Shown here: positions 1-8,975 of the stretch, piece by piece
Position numbering within the stretch: the first letter of the stretch is position 1
How the letters are laid out: every line of letters starts with the position of its first letter
Assembly (NCBI GenBank): GCA_963706885.1
Contig: CAVPNX010000015.1
Coordinates: 56,262 to 120,261, forward strand
From: Prado023 sp963706885
GTDB lineage: Bacteria; Actinomycetota; Actinomycetes; S36-B12; CAIYMF01
DNA: 64,000 bases
Reading direction: 5' to 3'
The notes under the pieces: model-generated
The model's database searches: none
What the model was told of the DNA's origin: nothing
The model's input: the letters and a program-made list of their open reading frames with translations, nothing else
Made by a program: the position numbers and the translations under genes

Positions 1-254
1 TCGCGGGCTGCTCCGCACCAGCCATGTGGTGCCAGGCGCACCACATGGTCCACTGGGAGGACGGTGGGTCCACGGACGAACAAAACGTGGCCCTTGTCTG
101 CTCGTTCCACCACAAGGCGATCCACGAGCGCGGGTTCGAGGTCCGATGGGCGCCCGATGGCGACCACATCGAGACCCTGCGACCCGACAGATCGGTGATC
201 GTGGTCCCCGGCCGCCAGAGCGCGCTTCTACCCGGGTGGGGCCTGCCGCGATGA
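1..254 (+). CDS. HNH endonuclease C-terminal fragment (DUF222-type), cut by window edge
   Basis: The 5' part lies outside the window, so only about the last 83 residues are visible, read from base 3. They show an HNH nuclease fold: a Cys before the core, the H-H-M-V-H-W core, then D-G-G, N, C-x2-H-H and a final I-H, which are the metal- and DNA-contacting positions of HNH enzymes. In actinomycetes this tail usually ends a longer DUF222/HNH protein present in many copies; that assignment is from family knowledge. It has no evident tie to the carotenoid genes that follow. Confidence 0.75.
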   Translation, partial: AGCSAPAMWCQAHHMVHWEDGGSTDEQNVALVCSFHHKAIHERGFEVRWAPDGDHIETLRPDRSVIVVPGRQSALLPGWGLPR

Positions 255-273
255 GCCACATCACCAGCGGGCG

Positions 274-279
274 GATACT
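274..279 (+). promoter_or_regulatory. Possible -10 box of crtA-like gene, leaderless
   Basis: GATACT lies 6 bases before the ATG at 286. It departs from TANNNT at the first base, so it is weaker than the other leaderless promoters in this window. Confidence 0.35.
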
Positions 280-285
280 GGGCCC

Positions 286-993
286 ATGTCCGAGACTCCC
301 GCCGCCGTGAGCCTGCACGTCTGGGGGGTCCCCAACCGCAGCGTCCCCGCGGCGATCACTCACATGGCCCGCCACCGGCGAGCTGTGCGCAGCATCCCCG
401 GGGTCCGGTTCGCCAAGCTGCTGGGAACGGGCAACGGCCGCACCTTCACCCCCTTGGACGCCGATGCCCACCATTGGGGGGTGCTCCTGTGCTGGGACCA
501 GGACAACGGTCCCGACCAGTTCACCGACTCCCGGGTCGCCCAGGACTGGGACCGGATCTCCGAGGAGTCGGCCACCTGGATCATGCGCCCGCTGAGCAGC
601 CGGGGGTTCTGGGCCAAGCAGCAGCCGTTCGGTGATCCGCTCTCGCACCGTTGGGACGGTCCCGTCGCGGCGATCACACGCGGGCGGATCAAGCCGCGGA
701 TGTGGCGCACGTTCTGGAGCTCGGTGCCACCGGTGGCACTCGACGTGAAGCAGGGTGGTGGGCTCCAGTTCGCCATGGGGATCGGTGAGGCCCCGGTGGG
801 GCTGCAGGGCACCTTCTCCACCTGGTCCGACGGTGCCGCACTCTCGGCCTTCGCCTACCGGCGCCCCGCGCACCAGCAGGTGATCGCCCAGACCGCGCAG
901 CTCGACTGGTACTCCGAGGAGCTGTTCGCGCGGTTCGCCCTGCTCTCCGCTGAGGGCACCGTCGCAGGCAAACCCGTCCCGGGCTGTTGCTGA
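286..993 (+). CDS. CrtA-like (spheroidene monooxygenase family) carotenoid oxygenase
   Basis: This 235-residue protein resembles the CrtA family. It has the N-terminal L-x-V-W-G strand, the R-R-A-V-R-x-I-P-G-V-x-F-x-K-L-x-G-x-G segment, F-T-P, a central F-W, and a C-terminal Q-x-T-F-S-x-W followed by an H-rich helix and W-x-x-E-L-F-A-R-F. Classical CrtA oxidises C-2 of acyclic carotenoid ends in purple bacteria. Here it is followed by cruF and cruG, so oxidation at C-2' of a hydrated psi-end is the natural guess. Whether the product is a ketone or an alcohol cannot be read from sequence. The ATG at 286 sits just after a -10-like hexamer. Confidence 0.75.
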   Translation: MSETPAAVSLHVWGVPNRSVPAAITHMARHRRAVRSIPGVRFAKLLGTGNGRTFTPLDADAHHWGVLLCWDQDNGPDQFTDSRVAQDWDRISEESATWIMRPLSSRGFWAKQQPFGDPLSHRWDGPVAAITRGRIKPRMWRTFWSSVPPVALDVKQGGGLQFAMGIGEAPVGLQGTFSTWSDGAALSAFAYRRPAHQQVIAQTAQLDWYSEELFARFALLSAEGTVAGKPVPGCC

Positions 994-1017
994 GGCGTTG
1001 ACCCCTGGCCCCCCGCC

Positions 1018-1023
1018 TAGGAT
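1018..1023 (+). promoter_or_regulatory. Leaderless -10 box of cruF
   Basis: TAGGAT is followed by 7 bases and then the GTG at 1031. This supports that GTG as the start over the upstream TTG at 998. Confidence 0.5.
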
Positions 1024-1030
1024 CGAGGGC

Positions 1031-1825
1031 GTGTCCACGACCGCCTCGACCACCTTGCGCGCCCTGCCGTGGGTGCTCGGTGCCGCGGGGATCCTGTCCC
1101 AGATCGTCTGGGTGCTGGTCCCGGAGGACCTGCGCGACACAACGACCATCACCTCCGTCCTGCTCCTGGCAGCGGCCGGCGCCTGCCACGCTGCAGTCCA
1201 CCGTGGCGTCAGGTGGGCGGTGCTGCTGTACGGGGCCACTGCCACGATCGGCCTGGCCGTCGAGGCGCTCGGCACCGCCACCGGGTACCCGTTCGGCGAC
1301 TACCGCTACGGCGAACGGCTCGGGCCGATGCTCCTCGATGTGCCGCTGCTGATCCCCCTGGCCTGGTGCATGGCCGCCTACCCGATGCTCCTGCTGGCCC
1401 GACGCCTGGCCACGACGCGCTGGCAGGTCGTGCTGATCGGTGCGTGGACGATCACCGCGTGGGACCTGTTCCTCGATCCGCAGATGGTCAGCGAGGGGCA
1501 CTGGGCATTCGCCAACCCCACCCCCGCCCTGCCCGGTTCGCCGGGGATCCCGCTGACCAACTACGCCGGCTGGTTCGTCACCGGCCTGCTGATCTTCTGG
1601 GTCCTGGATCACCTGCCACGCACCGTGGCCGACGACCGGATGCCGCACGTGCTGATGCTGTGGATCTACGCGTCCAACGTGATGGCGGCGGCGGTGTTCT
1701 TCGACCGACCGGCAGTGGCCCTCTGGGGTGCGGTCGCGATGGGCCTCACCGTGATCCCGTGGGCACGGCTGGTCGTACCCGAGCTGCGCCGCGCACCCGA
1801 CCTGACGATGGCCGGCGCCCCGTGA
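1031..1825 (+). CDS. cruF: CruF-type carotenoid 1',2'-hydratase
   Basis: This 264-residue integral membrane protein has about seven hydrophobic segments and the hallmarks of the CruF/DUF422 family: G-x-P-F-G-D-Y-x-Y near residue 80, W-D-L-F-L-D-P-x-M near 145, and P-L-T-N-Y-x-G-W-F near 170. CruF adds water across the C1',2' double bond of a psi-end, making the 1'-hydroxyl that CruG glycosylates. The reading frame stays open upstream to a TTG at 998, but the GTG at 1031 has a -10 hexamer 7 bases away. The stop TGA at 1823-1825 directly abuts the cruG start, indicating co-translation. Confidence 0.85.
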   Translation: MSTTASTTLRALPWVLGAAGILSQIVWVLVPEDLRDTTTITSVLLLAAAGACHAAVHRGVRWAVLLYGATATIGLAVEALGTATGYPFGDYRYGERLGPMLLDVPLLIPLAWCMAAYPMLLLARRLATTRWQVVLIGAWTITAWDLFLDPQMVSEGHWAFANPTPALPGSPGIPLTNYAGWFVTGLLIFWVLDHLPRTVADDRMPHVLMLWIYASNVMAAAVFFDRPAVALWGAVAMGLTVIPWARLVVPELRRAPDLTMAGAP

Positions 1826-3039
1826 GTGGCCGGCACACTGAGGCCCGGACGTGCCTCCGTCCTGGCCGCCACGGCTCTGGCCACGGGGCTCACCGCGCAC
1901 ACCGCGTGGAACACCCGGCACCTGCGCGCCGCACCTGTCCCGACCCACGACGATCCCGTCGGGCAGACCCGGGTGACCGTCCTGCTGCCCGCACGCGACG
2001 AGGCCCACCGGATCCAGCCGTGCCTGGCCGCGCTGCTGGCCCAGGACCACCCGAACCTGCGGGTGCTCGTCCTCGACGACGGCTCGGCCGACGGCACCGG
2101 GGACCTGGTCCGCAGCGTGCTCGGTGAAGACCCGCGCTTCACCGTCATCCATGGCGGGCCCGAGCATCCCCCCGAGGGCTGGTTGGGCAAGCCGTGGGCC
2201 TGCCACCGACTTGCCGCTGCAGCCCTCGCCGGTGACCCCGCACCGGACCTGCTGCTGTTCGTCGACGCCGACGTGGTGCTGGCACCGGATGCCGTGCGCC
2301 GGATCGCCGCCCTCATGCGGGACTCCGGCCTGGACCTGGCCAGCCCCTACCCGCGCCAGGTCGCGATCACCGTCGCCGAGCGGCTGGTCCAGCCCCTGCT
2401 GCAGTGGTCGTGGCTGACGACCCTCCCGTTGGGCCTGGCCGAGGGCTCACCCCGGCCCTCCCTGACGGCCGCCAACGGCCAGGTCCTGGCGATCACCCCA
2501 GCCGCCTACGAACGTTCCGGTGGTCACAGCACCGTGCGCCACGAGGTCCTCGAGGACATCGCACTGGCCCGGGCAGTCAAGGCGACGGCCGGGCGGGCCA
2601 CCGTCACCGACGGCACCGACCTGGCCACCTGCCGCATGTACACCGGCCGCGCGGAACTCGTCGACGGGTACACCAAGTCCCTCTGGGCCGCCTTCGGCTC
2701 CCCGGCGGGATCCGTCGGGGCGACCGGCATGCTCACCTTCGCCTACGTCCTGCCCCCCGCCGCAGCGCTGCTGGCCCGGTCACCGGCCACGAGGGCACTC
2801 GGTGCCGCCGGTTACGCAGCCGGGGTGGCCGGCAGGGTCCTGGTCGCCCGGCGGACGGGCAGCCGGGTCACCGACTCCTGGGCCCACCCGCTGTCGATCC
2901 TCGCCCTCGACGCCCTGACCGGCCTGTCGTGGTGGCGCCACACGCGCGGCCAGCTGTCCTGGAAGGGCCGGGGAGTGCACATCACGCACCCGCACCGCCG
3001 TCGCCCGCACCGCCATTGCCCGCTCCGACATCGCCGTGA
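1826..3039 (+). CDS. cruG: CruG-type carotenoid glycosyltransferase (GT2), end frameshifted
   Basis: Family 2 glycosyltransferase with an N-terminal hydrophobic segment, V-T-V-L-L-P-A-R-D-E near residue 50, L-D-D-G-S-x-D-G-T near 85, an F-V-D-A-D-V donor/metal motif near 145, and H-E-V-L-E-D near 240. Two or three C-terminal membrane helices follow. It is adjacent to cruF, the arrangement used to glycosylate the 1'-hydroxyl of carotenoids. As written, the frame does not stop: it runs on to 4597, antisense through the next gene. One missing base between about 2985 and 3010 would give a stop at 3037-3039 and a protein of about 404 residues with a Pro/Ala tail. That corrected end is reported here. 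Confidence 0.75.
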
Positions 3040-4528
3040 TGGTCAGGGCCGGGTTCACGCCGATGTTGGCCGGCACGACGCTGCCGTCGAGCACGCGCAG
3101 GTCCTCGTAGACGTCGCCGCCGGGGGTGGCGAAGACCCGATGGTCGGGATCGACCACACCCTCGGCCGGCGACCCGGAGATGACCGCCCCACCGAGGATG
3201 TGCGCGGTCGATCCCACGCCGAGCACCGGGTCCAGCAACGTGCCGTAGGCGGTCCCCCCGCTGGCGCGGGCAACCGCCCTGGCAGCGGCATTGGCCTGCG
3301 GGAGGTAGGTGGGGATCGCCGGTGCCCCCGGCGCCAACCGGGATCGCAGCCCCCACCCCAGGGGGCCACGGCGCAGGTGCAGGGAGATCTCGTTGTCGTC
3401 GTGCTGCATGACCGTGAGCACGGTGACGCGCCGGTACCAGTCACGGGCGCGCGCGTTGGCGGTCGCAGCGGCAGGGTCCCGCAGGATCGCCCGGACGGTG
3501 GCCCGCGCGCGGGACCCCTGGGTGTCGCCGTCGACGAGCGGGGACAGGTACCACCGCATGAACCCGAAGGAGCGGGGGAACCTGTTGTTGGTCACGTGGG
3601 TGAGATCGTCGGGGTGGAAGTCGCTGCTGATCGTCGCACCGTCGGTGACGTCCACCCCTCCTCGGGGCTGGAGCACGGCCGTGAACGCCTCGGAGTTGGT
3701 GCGCACGTGCGACCCGAGCGCGGGCGATGCCCAGGGCAGCGTCCGCCATCGGTCCCGGGAGGCCAGCAGCAGCTCGGTCGTGCCCAGGACCCCGGCGCTG
3801 AGCACCACCTCGCGCGCCGTGACGCTGCCGACCGGCGCGCCCCGTCGGATCGGGTCGGTGAGGTCCAGACGCCACCCACCTCCGGCCAGCCGCACCAGCC
3901 GCACAACCTTCGAGCGCGGCCGCACCACCGCACCGAGCTGCTCGGCCTGCGCCAGGTAGGTCCGGTCGATGCTGTTCTTCGCCCCGTGGGGGCATCCGGT
4001 GATGCACGCCCCGCAGCGCACACAGTCCGCGAACGAGATCCCCTGGGGAGTGGACGCGAAGGTCCCAGCCACACCGAGGTCCTCGGCTGCCGCCCTCAGC
4101 CAGGCGTCCTGGGCGCCCGAGTACGGGTTCGTCTGGCGGCCCAGCATCCGCGACGCGGTGTCGTAGTGCGCGGCGAGCTCGCCCGCCCAGTCCACACCCG
4201 TGGCCGCCCACCCGGGCGCCTCCCACGCCTCGGGCCTCGGGTGCAGCAGCACCCCGGCGTAGACGATCGAACCCCCGCCGACGCCCACCCCGTGGACGAT
4301 CATCACGTGGCGCAGCAGGGTCTGCTGGAAGTACCCGTGCAGCCGCAGCCGCGGTTCCCAGAGGAGGTGTCGGGTCCGCCGCCCACCGGCCTCGAGGTCG
4401 GCGGGCGAGAGCCGCCGGCCCTGCTCGAGGACCACCACCGAACGCCCCGCCTGCGCATGCCGCAGCGCCGCCACCCCGCCACCGAAGCCCGAACCGACCA
4501 CCGCGACATCGACATCCCACGTGCTCAC
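2982..4528 (-). CDS. GMC-family FAD oxidoreductase with CxxCxxCxxxCP motif (end frameshifted)
   Basis: FAD-dependent GMC oxidoreductase of about 515 residues. It has the N-terminal G-S-G-F-G-G-G dinucleotide fold, a G-V-G-V-G-G-G-S loop, C-V-R-C-G-A-C-x3-C-P-x-G-A-K-N near residue 160, and the C-terminal G-V-N-P-A-L-T-I-T-A-M-S-E-R. Relatives include cholesterol-oxidase-like enzymes that oxidise alcohols. The GTG start at 4528 begins directly before the dinucleotide-binding strand. Read literally, the frame runs past the conserved end to 2780, antisense to cruG; the same single missing base that would close cruG gives the stop at 2982. Its place between cruG and the crtD-like gene suggests a carotenoid alcohol as substrate, which is inference. 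Confidence 0.8.
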
Positions 4529-4594
4529 CCCCACAGCCTCGCGCGAGCGTGCCCGGGATGCGAACCGGCGGCGGTCGAGCACCGAGCGCCAACG

Positions 4595-4600
4595 TAGGGT
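4595..4600 (+). promoter_or_regulatory. Leaderless -10 box of the crtD-like gene
   Basis: TAGGGT, then 7 bases, then the ATG at 4608. The 79-base divergent gap to the GMC gene holds this promoter. Confidence 0.55.
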
Positions 4601-4607
4601 TCGGGTC

Positions 4608-6104
4608 ATGGCACGCATCATCGTGATCGGCGCCGGCATGGGCGGCATGGCCGCTGCGGCCCGGCTGCGGGTCAAGGGCCACGCCGTCACCGTGATCGAG
4701 TCCAGCGACACGCACGGGGGCAAGCTCGGCACGTTCCGCCGCGATGGGTTCGCCTTCGACACCGGACCCAGCCTGTTCACGATCCCAGCCGTGTACCGCG
4801 ACCTGTTCCTCAAGACCGGCGGCCCCCTCGAGGACAGTGTCGAGCTGGTCCCGCTCGATCCCGGGTTCACCTACCGCTTCGCCGACGGAGCGACGCTGCC
4901 GATGCCCGGGGTCGGGGTCGGGATGGGTGCTGCGGCCATGGGCGATGCGTTCGGCGGGCAGTCGGCCGACCAGTGGCGGTCCCTCATGGAGCGGGCGGGA
5001 CGGATGTGGGCAGCAACACGCCGGCCGTTCCTGGAGTCGCCGTTGACCGGGGTCGGCGACCTGCTCCCCCTGGCCCGTGACCTCGGTGCGGTGCGCACGG
5101 TCGCCCCGTGGCAGACGCTGCGCAGGCTGGGCAGGAGCACGCTCAGCGACTGGCGCGCCCGTCAGGTGTTCGACCGCTACGCCACGTACTCCGGGTCGGA
5201 TCCGCGCAGGGCCCCGGCTGTGCTGGCCACGATCCCCTACGTCGAGGCCACGTTCGGCGCATGGCACATCGCCGGCGGGCTGCGCACCCTCGGTGATGCC
5301 CTGCGGGCGCGGCTCGACGAGCGCGGGGTGACGGTCCGGATGTCGACCCCGGCCACCCGGATCCTGCTCTCCGGGGACCGGGTCTGCGGGGTGCAGGTGG
5401 CTGATGGTGAGATCCTGCCCGCCGACGTGGTCGTGGCCAACGCCGATGCCAGCAACGTGTACGGCACCCTCCTGGGCGACCGAGCCCCGCGCGAGCCCGT
5501 GCGCAGGCTCGCCCGGGCCACGCCCTCACTGTCGGGGTTCGTGCTGCTCCTGGCTGTGCGGGGCCGCACCCCGGGGCTGACCCACAACAACGTCTGGTTC
5601 CCCCGGCACTACGACGCGGAGTTCGACTCGATCTTCGCCCGCCGCCCCCGGCCGGTCGAGGATCCCACCATCTACGCCTGCGTGCCCGACGACCCGGGGA
5701 TGCGTCCCGACGACGGCGAGGCCTGGTTCGTGCTGGTCAACGCCCCGCGGCACTCCCCGGGAGGCCGGCTGCCCGGCACGATCGACTGGGACTCCCCCGG
5801 CCTGGCCGACTCCTACGCCGATCGGGTGCTGGCTCGCCTTGCCGAGCGCGGCACCGACCTCCGCGGGCGGGTGCTCTGGCGCGAGCTGCGCACCCCCGCG
5901 GACCTCGAGCGCGCGACGGGTGCCCCCGGTGGGTCGATCTACGGGACCTCGTCGAACGGTGCGCGGGCGGCCTTCCTGCGCCCGCAGAACGCCTCGCCGG
6001 TTCCAGGGCTCTTCCTCGTCGGCGGCTCGGCCCACCCGGGTGGCGGGTTGCCGCTGGTCGGGATGTCGGCCGAGATCGTGGCCAACCTCGTCGGCCGCGC
6101 CTGA
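4608..6104 (+). CDS. CrtD/CrtI-like carotenoid desaturase
   Basis: A 498-residue amine-oxidase-fold protein. It has G-A-G-M-G-G-M-A-A-A-A-R-L at residue 8, the D-T-G-P-S-L-F-T-I-P stretch typical of carotenoid desaturases near residue 50, and the C-terminal F-L-V-G-G-S-A-H-P-G-G-G-L-P-L-V-G FAD motif. Because another, more canonical CrtI is encoded at 12063 and this gene sits with cruF/cruG, the likely role is CrtD: 3',4'-desaturation of a 1'-hydroxy carotenoid. A second lycopene-forming desaturase cannot be excluded. ATG 4608 was chosen because the dinucleotide fold begins there and a leaderless promoter precedes it. Confidence 0.75.
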   Translation: MARIIVIGAGMGGMAAAARLRVKGHAVTVIESSDTHGGKLGTFRRDGFAFDTGPSLFTIPAVYRDLFLKTGGPLEDSVELVPLDPGFTYRFADGATLPMPGVGVGMGAAAMGDAFGGQSADQWRSLMERAGRMWAATRRPFLESPLTGVGDLLPLARDLGAVRTVAPWQTLRRLGRSTLSDWRARQVFDRYATYSGSDPRRAPAVLATIPYVEATFGAWHIAGGLRTLGDALRARLDERGVTVRMSTPATRILLSGDRVCGVQVADGEILPADVVVANADASNVYGTLLGDRAPREPVRRLARATPSLSGFVLLLAVRGRTPGLTHNNVWFPRHYDAEFDSIFARRPRPVEDPTIYACVPDDPGMRPDDGEAWFVLVNAPRHSPGGRLPGTIDWDSPGLADSYADRVLARLAERGTDLRGRVLWRELRTPADLERATGAPGGSIYGTSSNGARAAFLRPQNASPVPGLFLVGGSAHPGGGLPLVGMSAEIVANLVGRA

Positions 6105-6129
6105 GAGCCCGATGCGCCGGCCCTGGCGG

Positions 6130-7669
6130 CTACTCGCTCGGGCTGGTGTCCAACCAGCCGGCCAGTCGGCCGCTGCGCGAGACCGACTGCAGCGCCCTCT
6201 CGGTGGCCGCGCGGGCCTGGATCGTGCTGACGATCAGCATGCGGTCACCGACCTTGATCCGCGTCGTGCGGTCCGGCACGAGCGTGTGCCCACTGCGGAT
6301 CACCAGCGACACCACCGCCCCGGCCGGCAGCGGGAGCTCGCTGACGTACGTGCCGGCCACGTGGGATCCGGCCGGGATGTCCAGGTCGAGCAGCGCGGCA
6401 TGCATCGTGTCCAGCGGTGCGGCCTCGACGGTCAGCTCCCCGACCTGCTCGGCCCGCACCAACCCGAGCCGCCGGGCGAGCACCGGCATCGTCGGGGACT
6501 GCAGGAGCGTGAGCGCGACAACGAGGAGCATGGTCACGTCGAAGATCAGCTCGCCGTCGGAGCCCATGGCGCCCAGGGGGATCGTGGCGAACACGATGGG
6601 GACCGCACCACGCAGGCCCGCCCACGATGCGAAGGCTGCCCACTGCCACGGCATCGCCGGGGTGCGGCTGGCCCGGGCGGCCCACCCGGGCCGCAGGAAG
6701 GGTGCCAGGCTGACCCACACGCTCGCCGGTCGAGCGACGAACAGCAGCAGCGCCCCCGCAATGAGGGCCGGCCCCAGCGCTTCGGGCAGCCGCTGCCGGC
6801 ACGACGAGCAGCCCGAGCATGATGAACAGGCCGATCTGGACCGCCCAGGCCAGGCCCTCGACGAAGCCCAGCACAGAACGCCGGTGCGGCAGCGGGGAGG
6901 CCGCCAGGATCAGGGCCGTGATGTACACCGCGGCGAACCCGGAGGTGTGCAGCACGACGGCCAGCCCGTAGCTGAGCAGGAACAGGGCCACCACGGCGAT
7001 CGGGTAGAGCCCGGCGGCCGGCAGCGCCAGCCGGGGCATCAACCACCGGGCGAACAGCCCGACGAGCCCTCCCACCAGGACCCCGCCGATCAGCTCGGCG
7101 ATCACGATCACCGCCACCTGCCACCCGGGCATGTCCATGCCGACCGTGGTCGACAGCAGCACCACCAGCACGACGACCGGGGCGTCGTTGAGCCCGGACT
7201 CCGCCTCGAGCATGGTCTGCAGGCGCGATGGCAGGCGCAGCCCCCGGGCCACGGTGAAGACCGCTGCCGCATCAGTCGGGGCCATCACAGCGCCGATCAG
7301 GACGGCCACGCGCAGGTCGAGTCCCGTGACCCAGTGCAGGGGCAGCGCGACCAGGAAGATGCTGATGGCCACACCGAGCGAGGCCAGGATCGCCGCCGGG
7401 ACGAGGACCGGGCGCACGGTGGAGGTCCTGGTCGTCAGGCCACCCTCGGCCAGGATGATCACGAGCCCGGCATACCCCAGGGCGGTGGCGAGCTCGGCGT
7501 TGTCGAACGCGACACCCCCGACGCCGTCGTCGCTGAGCAGCAGGCCCAGCCCGAGGTAGAACAGCAGCCCGGGCATCCCGAACCTCGCGGCAACACGCAC
7601 GCCGCCGACCGCAGCCAGCACGATCACAGCCACGACCAGGCTGATCTGCGCCGCCTGCTCGGCGTCCAT
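6130..7669 (-). pseudogene. NhaP2/CvrA-type K+/H+ antiporter with RCK C-domain, one frameshift
   Basis: Cation:proton antiporter with about 12 membrane helices. It carries the A-P-T-D-A-A-A-V-F and E-S-G-L-N-D-A-P motifs of the CPA1 family near residues 150 and 180, then F-A-S-W-A-G-L-R-G-A-V-P-I and a C-terminal TrkA-C/RCK domain. The frame breaks near 6791-6797: removing one G from the coding strand restores V-V-P-A-R-L-P-E-A-L and joins both halves into about 512 residues. This is either an assembly indel or a recent inactivation. The ATG at 7669 overlaps the stop of the upstream phosphatidyltransferase gene (TGATG), so the two form an operon. Confidence 0.75.
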
Positions 7670-8322
7670 CAGCCACCGCCCCCCAGGGTGCGCCGGACCA
7701 CGACCAGCAGCTGCACGAGCCCGATCACCCCGAGCCCGACCAGGGCCCACGCGCCGAGGGTTGCCCAGCCGGGATCATCCTCAGGTCGCGCGGCACTGGC
7801 CAGCAGGGACATGGCCACCACGATGACCCGGGTGGGGCGCTCGTTGAGGGTGAGGACCCCGACCTCGGTCATCCCCGCGCCGCCGGCTCGGGCGCGGGCG
7901 TACTCCTGCAGCCAGCAGAGCGCCACCGCCGCCACGCACACGCTGGCAGGTGCACCGACCACCCACAGCGTGGCCACGAACACCGCGTCACTGACCCGGT
8001 CGGTGACGGCGTCGAGCACCGCTCCCCACCGGCTGGTTCGCCCGGTCATCACGGCGACCGCACCGTCCAAGGAGTCGAACAACCCACTCAGGGCGATCAC
8101 CAGGGCCGCGGCGACAACCCCCGCGCGGCCCTGCGCGGCGAGAAGTGGTGCGGAGCACGCGATCAGCAGGCCCAGCAGCGTCACGGCGTCCGGCGGCACC
8201 CGGAGCCCGACCAGCGGCCGGGCGACGGCGTGCACGATCCGCAGCCACCCCCCGACAACCCCCGTGGGGCTCGCGCCACCATGCAGCGCCGACCACTGCT
8301 GCATGTAGGTGTCGCGGTCCAT
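7669..8322 (-). CDS. CDP-alcohol phosphatidyltransferase family membrane protein
   Basis: This 217-residue polytopic protein carries the CDP-alcohol phosphatidyltransferase signature D-x2-D-G-x2-A-x9-G-x3-D-x3-D around residues 82-105. The Arg that normally follows the Ala (D-G-x2-A-R) is Val here. Such enzymes transfer a phosphatidyl group from CDP-diacylglycerol to an alcohol such as glycerophosphate or inositol phosphate; the acceptor is not evident. It starts 2 bases after the SIMPL gene stop and overlaps the antiporter start. Confidence 0.8.
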   Translation of the reverse strand: MDRDTYMQQWSALHGGASPTGVVGGWLRIVHAVARPLVGLRVPPDAVTLLGLLIACSAPLLAAQGRAGVVAAALVIALSGLFDSLDGAVAVMTGRTSRWGAVLDAVTDRVSDAVFVATLWVVGAPASVCVAAVALCWLQEYARARAGGAGMTEVGVLTLNERPTRVIVVAMSLLASAARPEDDPGWATLGAWALVGLGVIGLVQLLVVVRRTLGGGG

Positions 8323-8324
8323 GG

Positions 8325-8948
8325 TCAGCGCAGGGACCAGCCGACGGTCAGGCTGACGACGACCGAGCCCTCGCCAGCGTCCAACGACATCGCGGCCCCC
8401 GCATCCGACTCCGCCATCGCCGCCATGCGCATGGGGCCCGGCGGGCGCGGGCGCCCGACCGTCTCGTCGATGGCCAGCACCTCCCCCAGCTCACGGCCCG
8501 CCAGAGTGGCCAACTGGCGGGCACGGTCCAGCGCATCGGCCCAGGCAGCCTCACGCGCACGGACCACCAGTCCGGTCGGGTCGCCGTGCCGGAAGGTCAC
8601 GTCGTGCACACGTGCTGCGTCCCCACCGGCCTGCACCACGGCGGTCAGCAGCTCGCCAGCGGACTCGATGCCCCGCGTCGTGGCCGTGAGCTGGACGGCT
8701 GCCTGGAAACCGGCCACCGTCGGGTAGTCGTCGTACACCGGGGTGAGGCTGACAGCCGACGTCGACAGCGCCGACGCCGCCAGGCCAGATCCCAGCAGCA
8801 CCGCACGCATCTGCTCCAGTGACTCCGCGGACGCCGACAGCGCACCTGCTGCCGAGGGGCGGCGCACCTCGGAGCCCACGGTGATCACGCACTCGTCCCG
8901 CGCGCCCCTCGCAGTCCCGGATCCGGTGACCCAGATTCCCTTGTCCAT
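8325..8948 (-). CDS. SIMPL (DUF541) domain protein
   Basis: A 207-residue protein with the SIMPL layout: an opening V-T-G-S-G-T-A-R strand, a heptad-like middle around V-Y-D-D-Y-P-T-V-A-G-F-Q-A, and the ending R-A-R-E-A-A-W-A-D-A-L-D-R-A-R-Q-L-A. There is no signal peptide, so it is probably cytoplasmic, whereas many SIMPL proteins are periplasmic. The ATG at 8948 has AGGAGG 5 bases upstream; a GTG at 8954 would leave no room for that site. Biochemical function unknown. Confidence 0.75.
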   Translation of the reverse strand: MDKGIWVTGSGTARGARDECVITVGSEVRRPSAAGALSASAESLEQMRAVLLGSGLAASALSTSAVSLTPVYDDYPTVAGFQAAVQLTATTRGIESAGELLTAVVQAGGDAARVHDVTFRHGDPTGLVVRAREAAWADALDRARQLATLAGRELGEVLAIDETVGRPRPPGPMRMAAMAESDAGAAMSLDAGEGSVVVSLTVGWSLR

Positions 8949-8975
8949 GCCCACCTCCTGGTCCGCTGCTGAGGC

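Noticed and set aside
689..2206. Long minus-strand frame opposite crtA/cruF
   Set aside because: Arg/Gly/Pro-rich low-complexity sequence typical of antisense frames in GC-rich DNA, with no family motif.
1826..4597. A single 923-residue protein read straight through
   Set aside because: Only the first 390 or so residues look like a glycosyltransferase; the rest is antisense to a well conserved GMC oxidoreductase.
6130..7669. True two-protein split of the antiporter
   Set aside because: The second half would start inside a membrane helix and one base edit restores a normal single protein.
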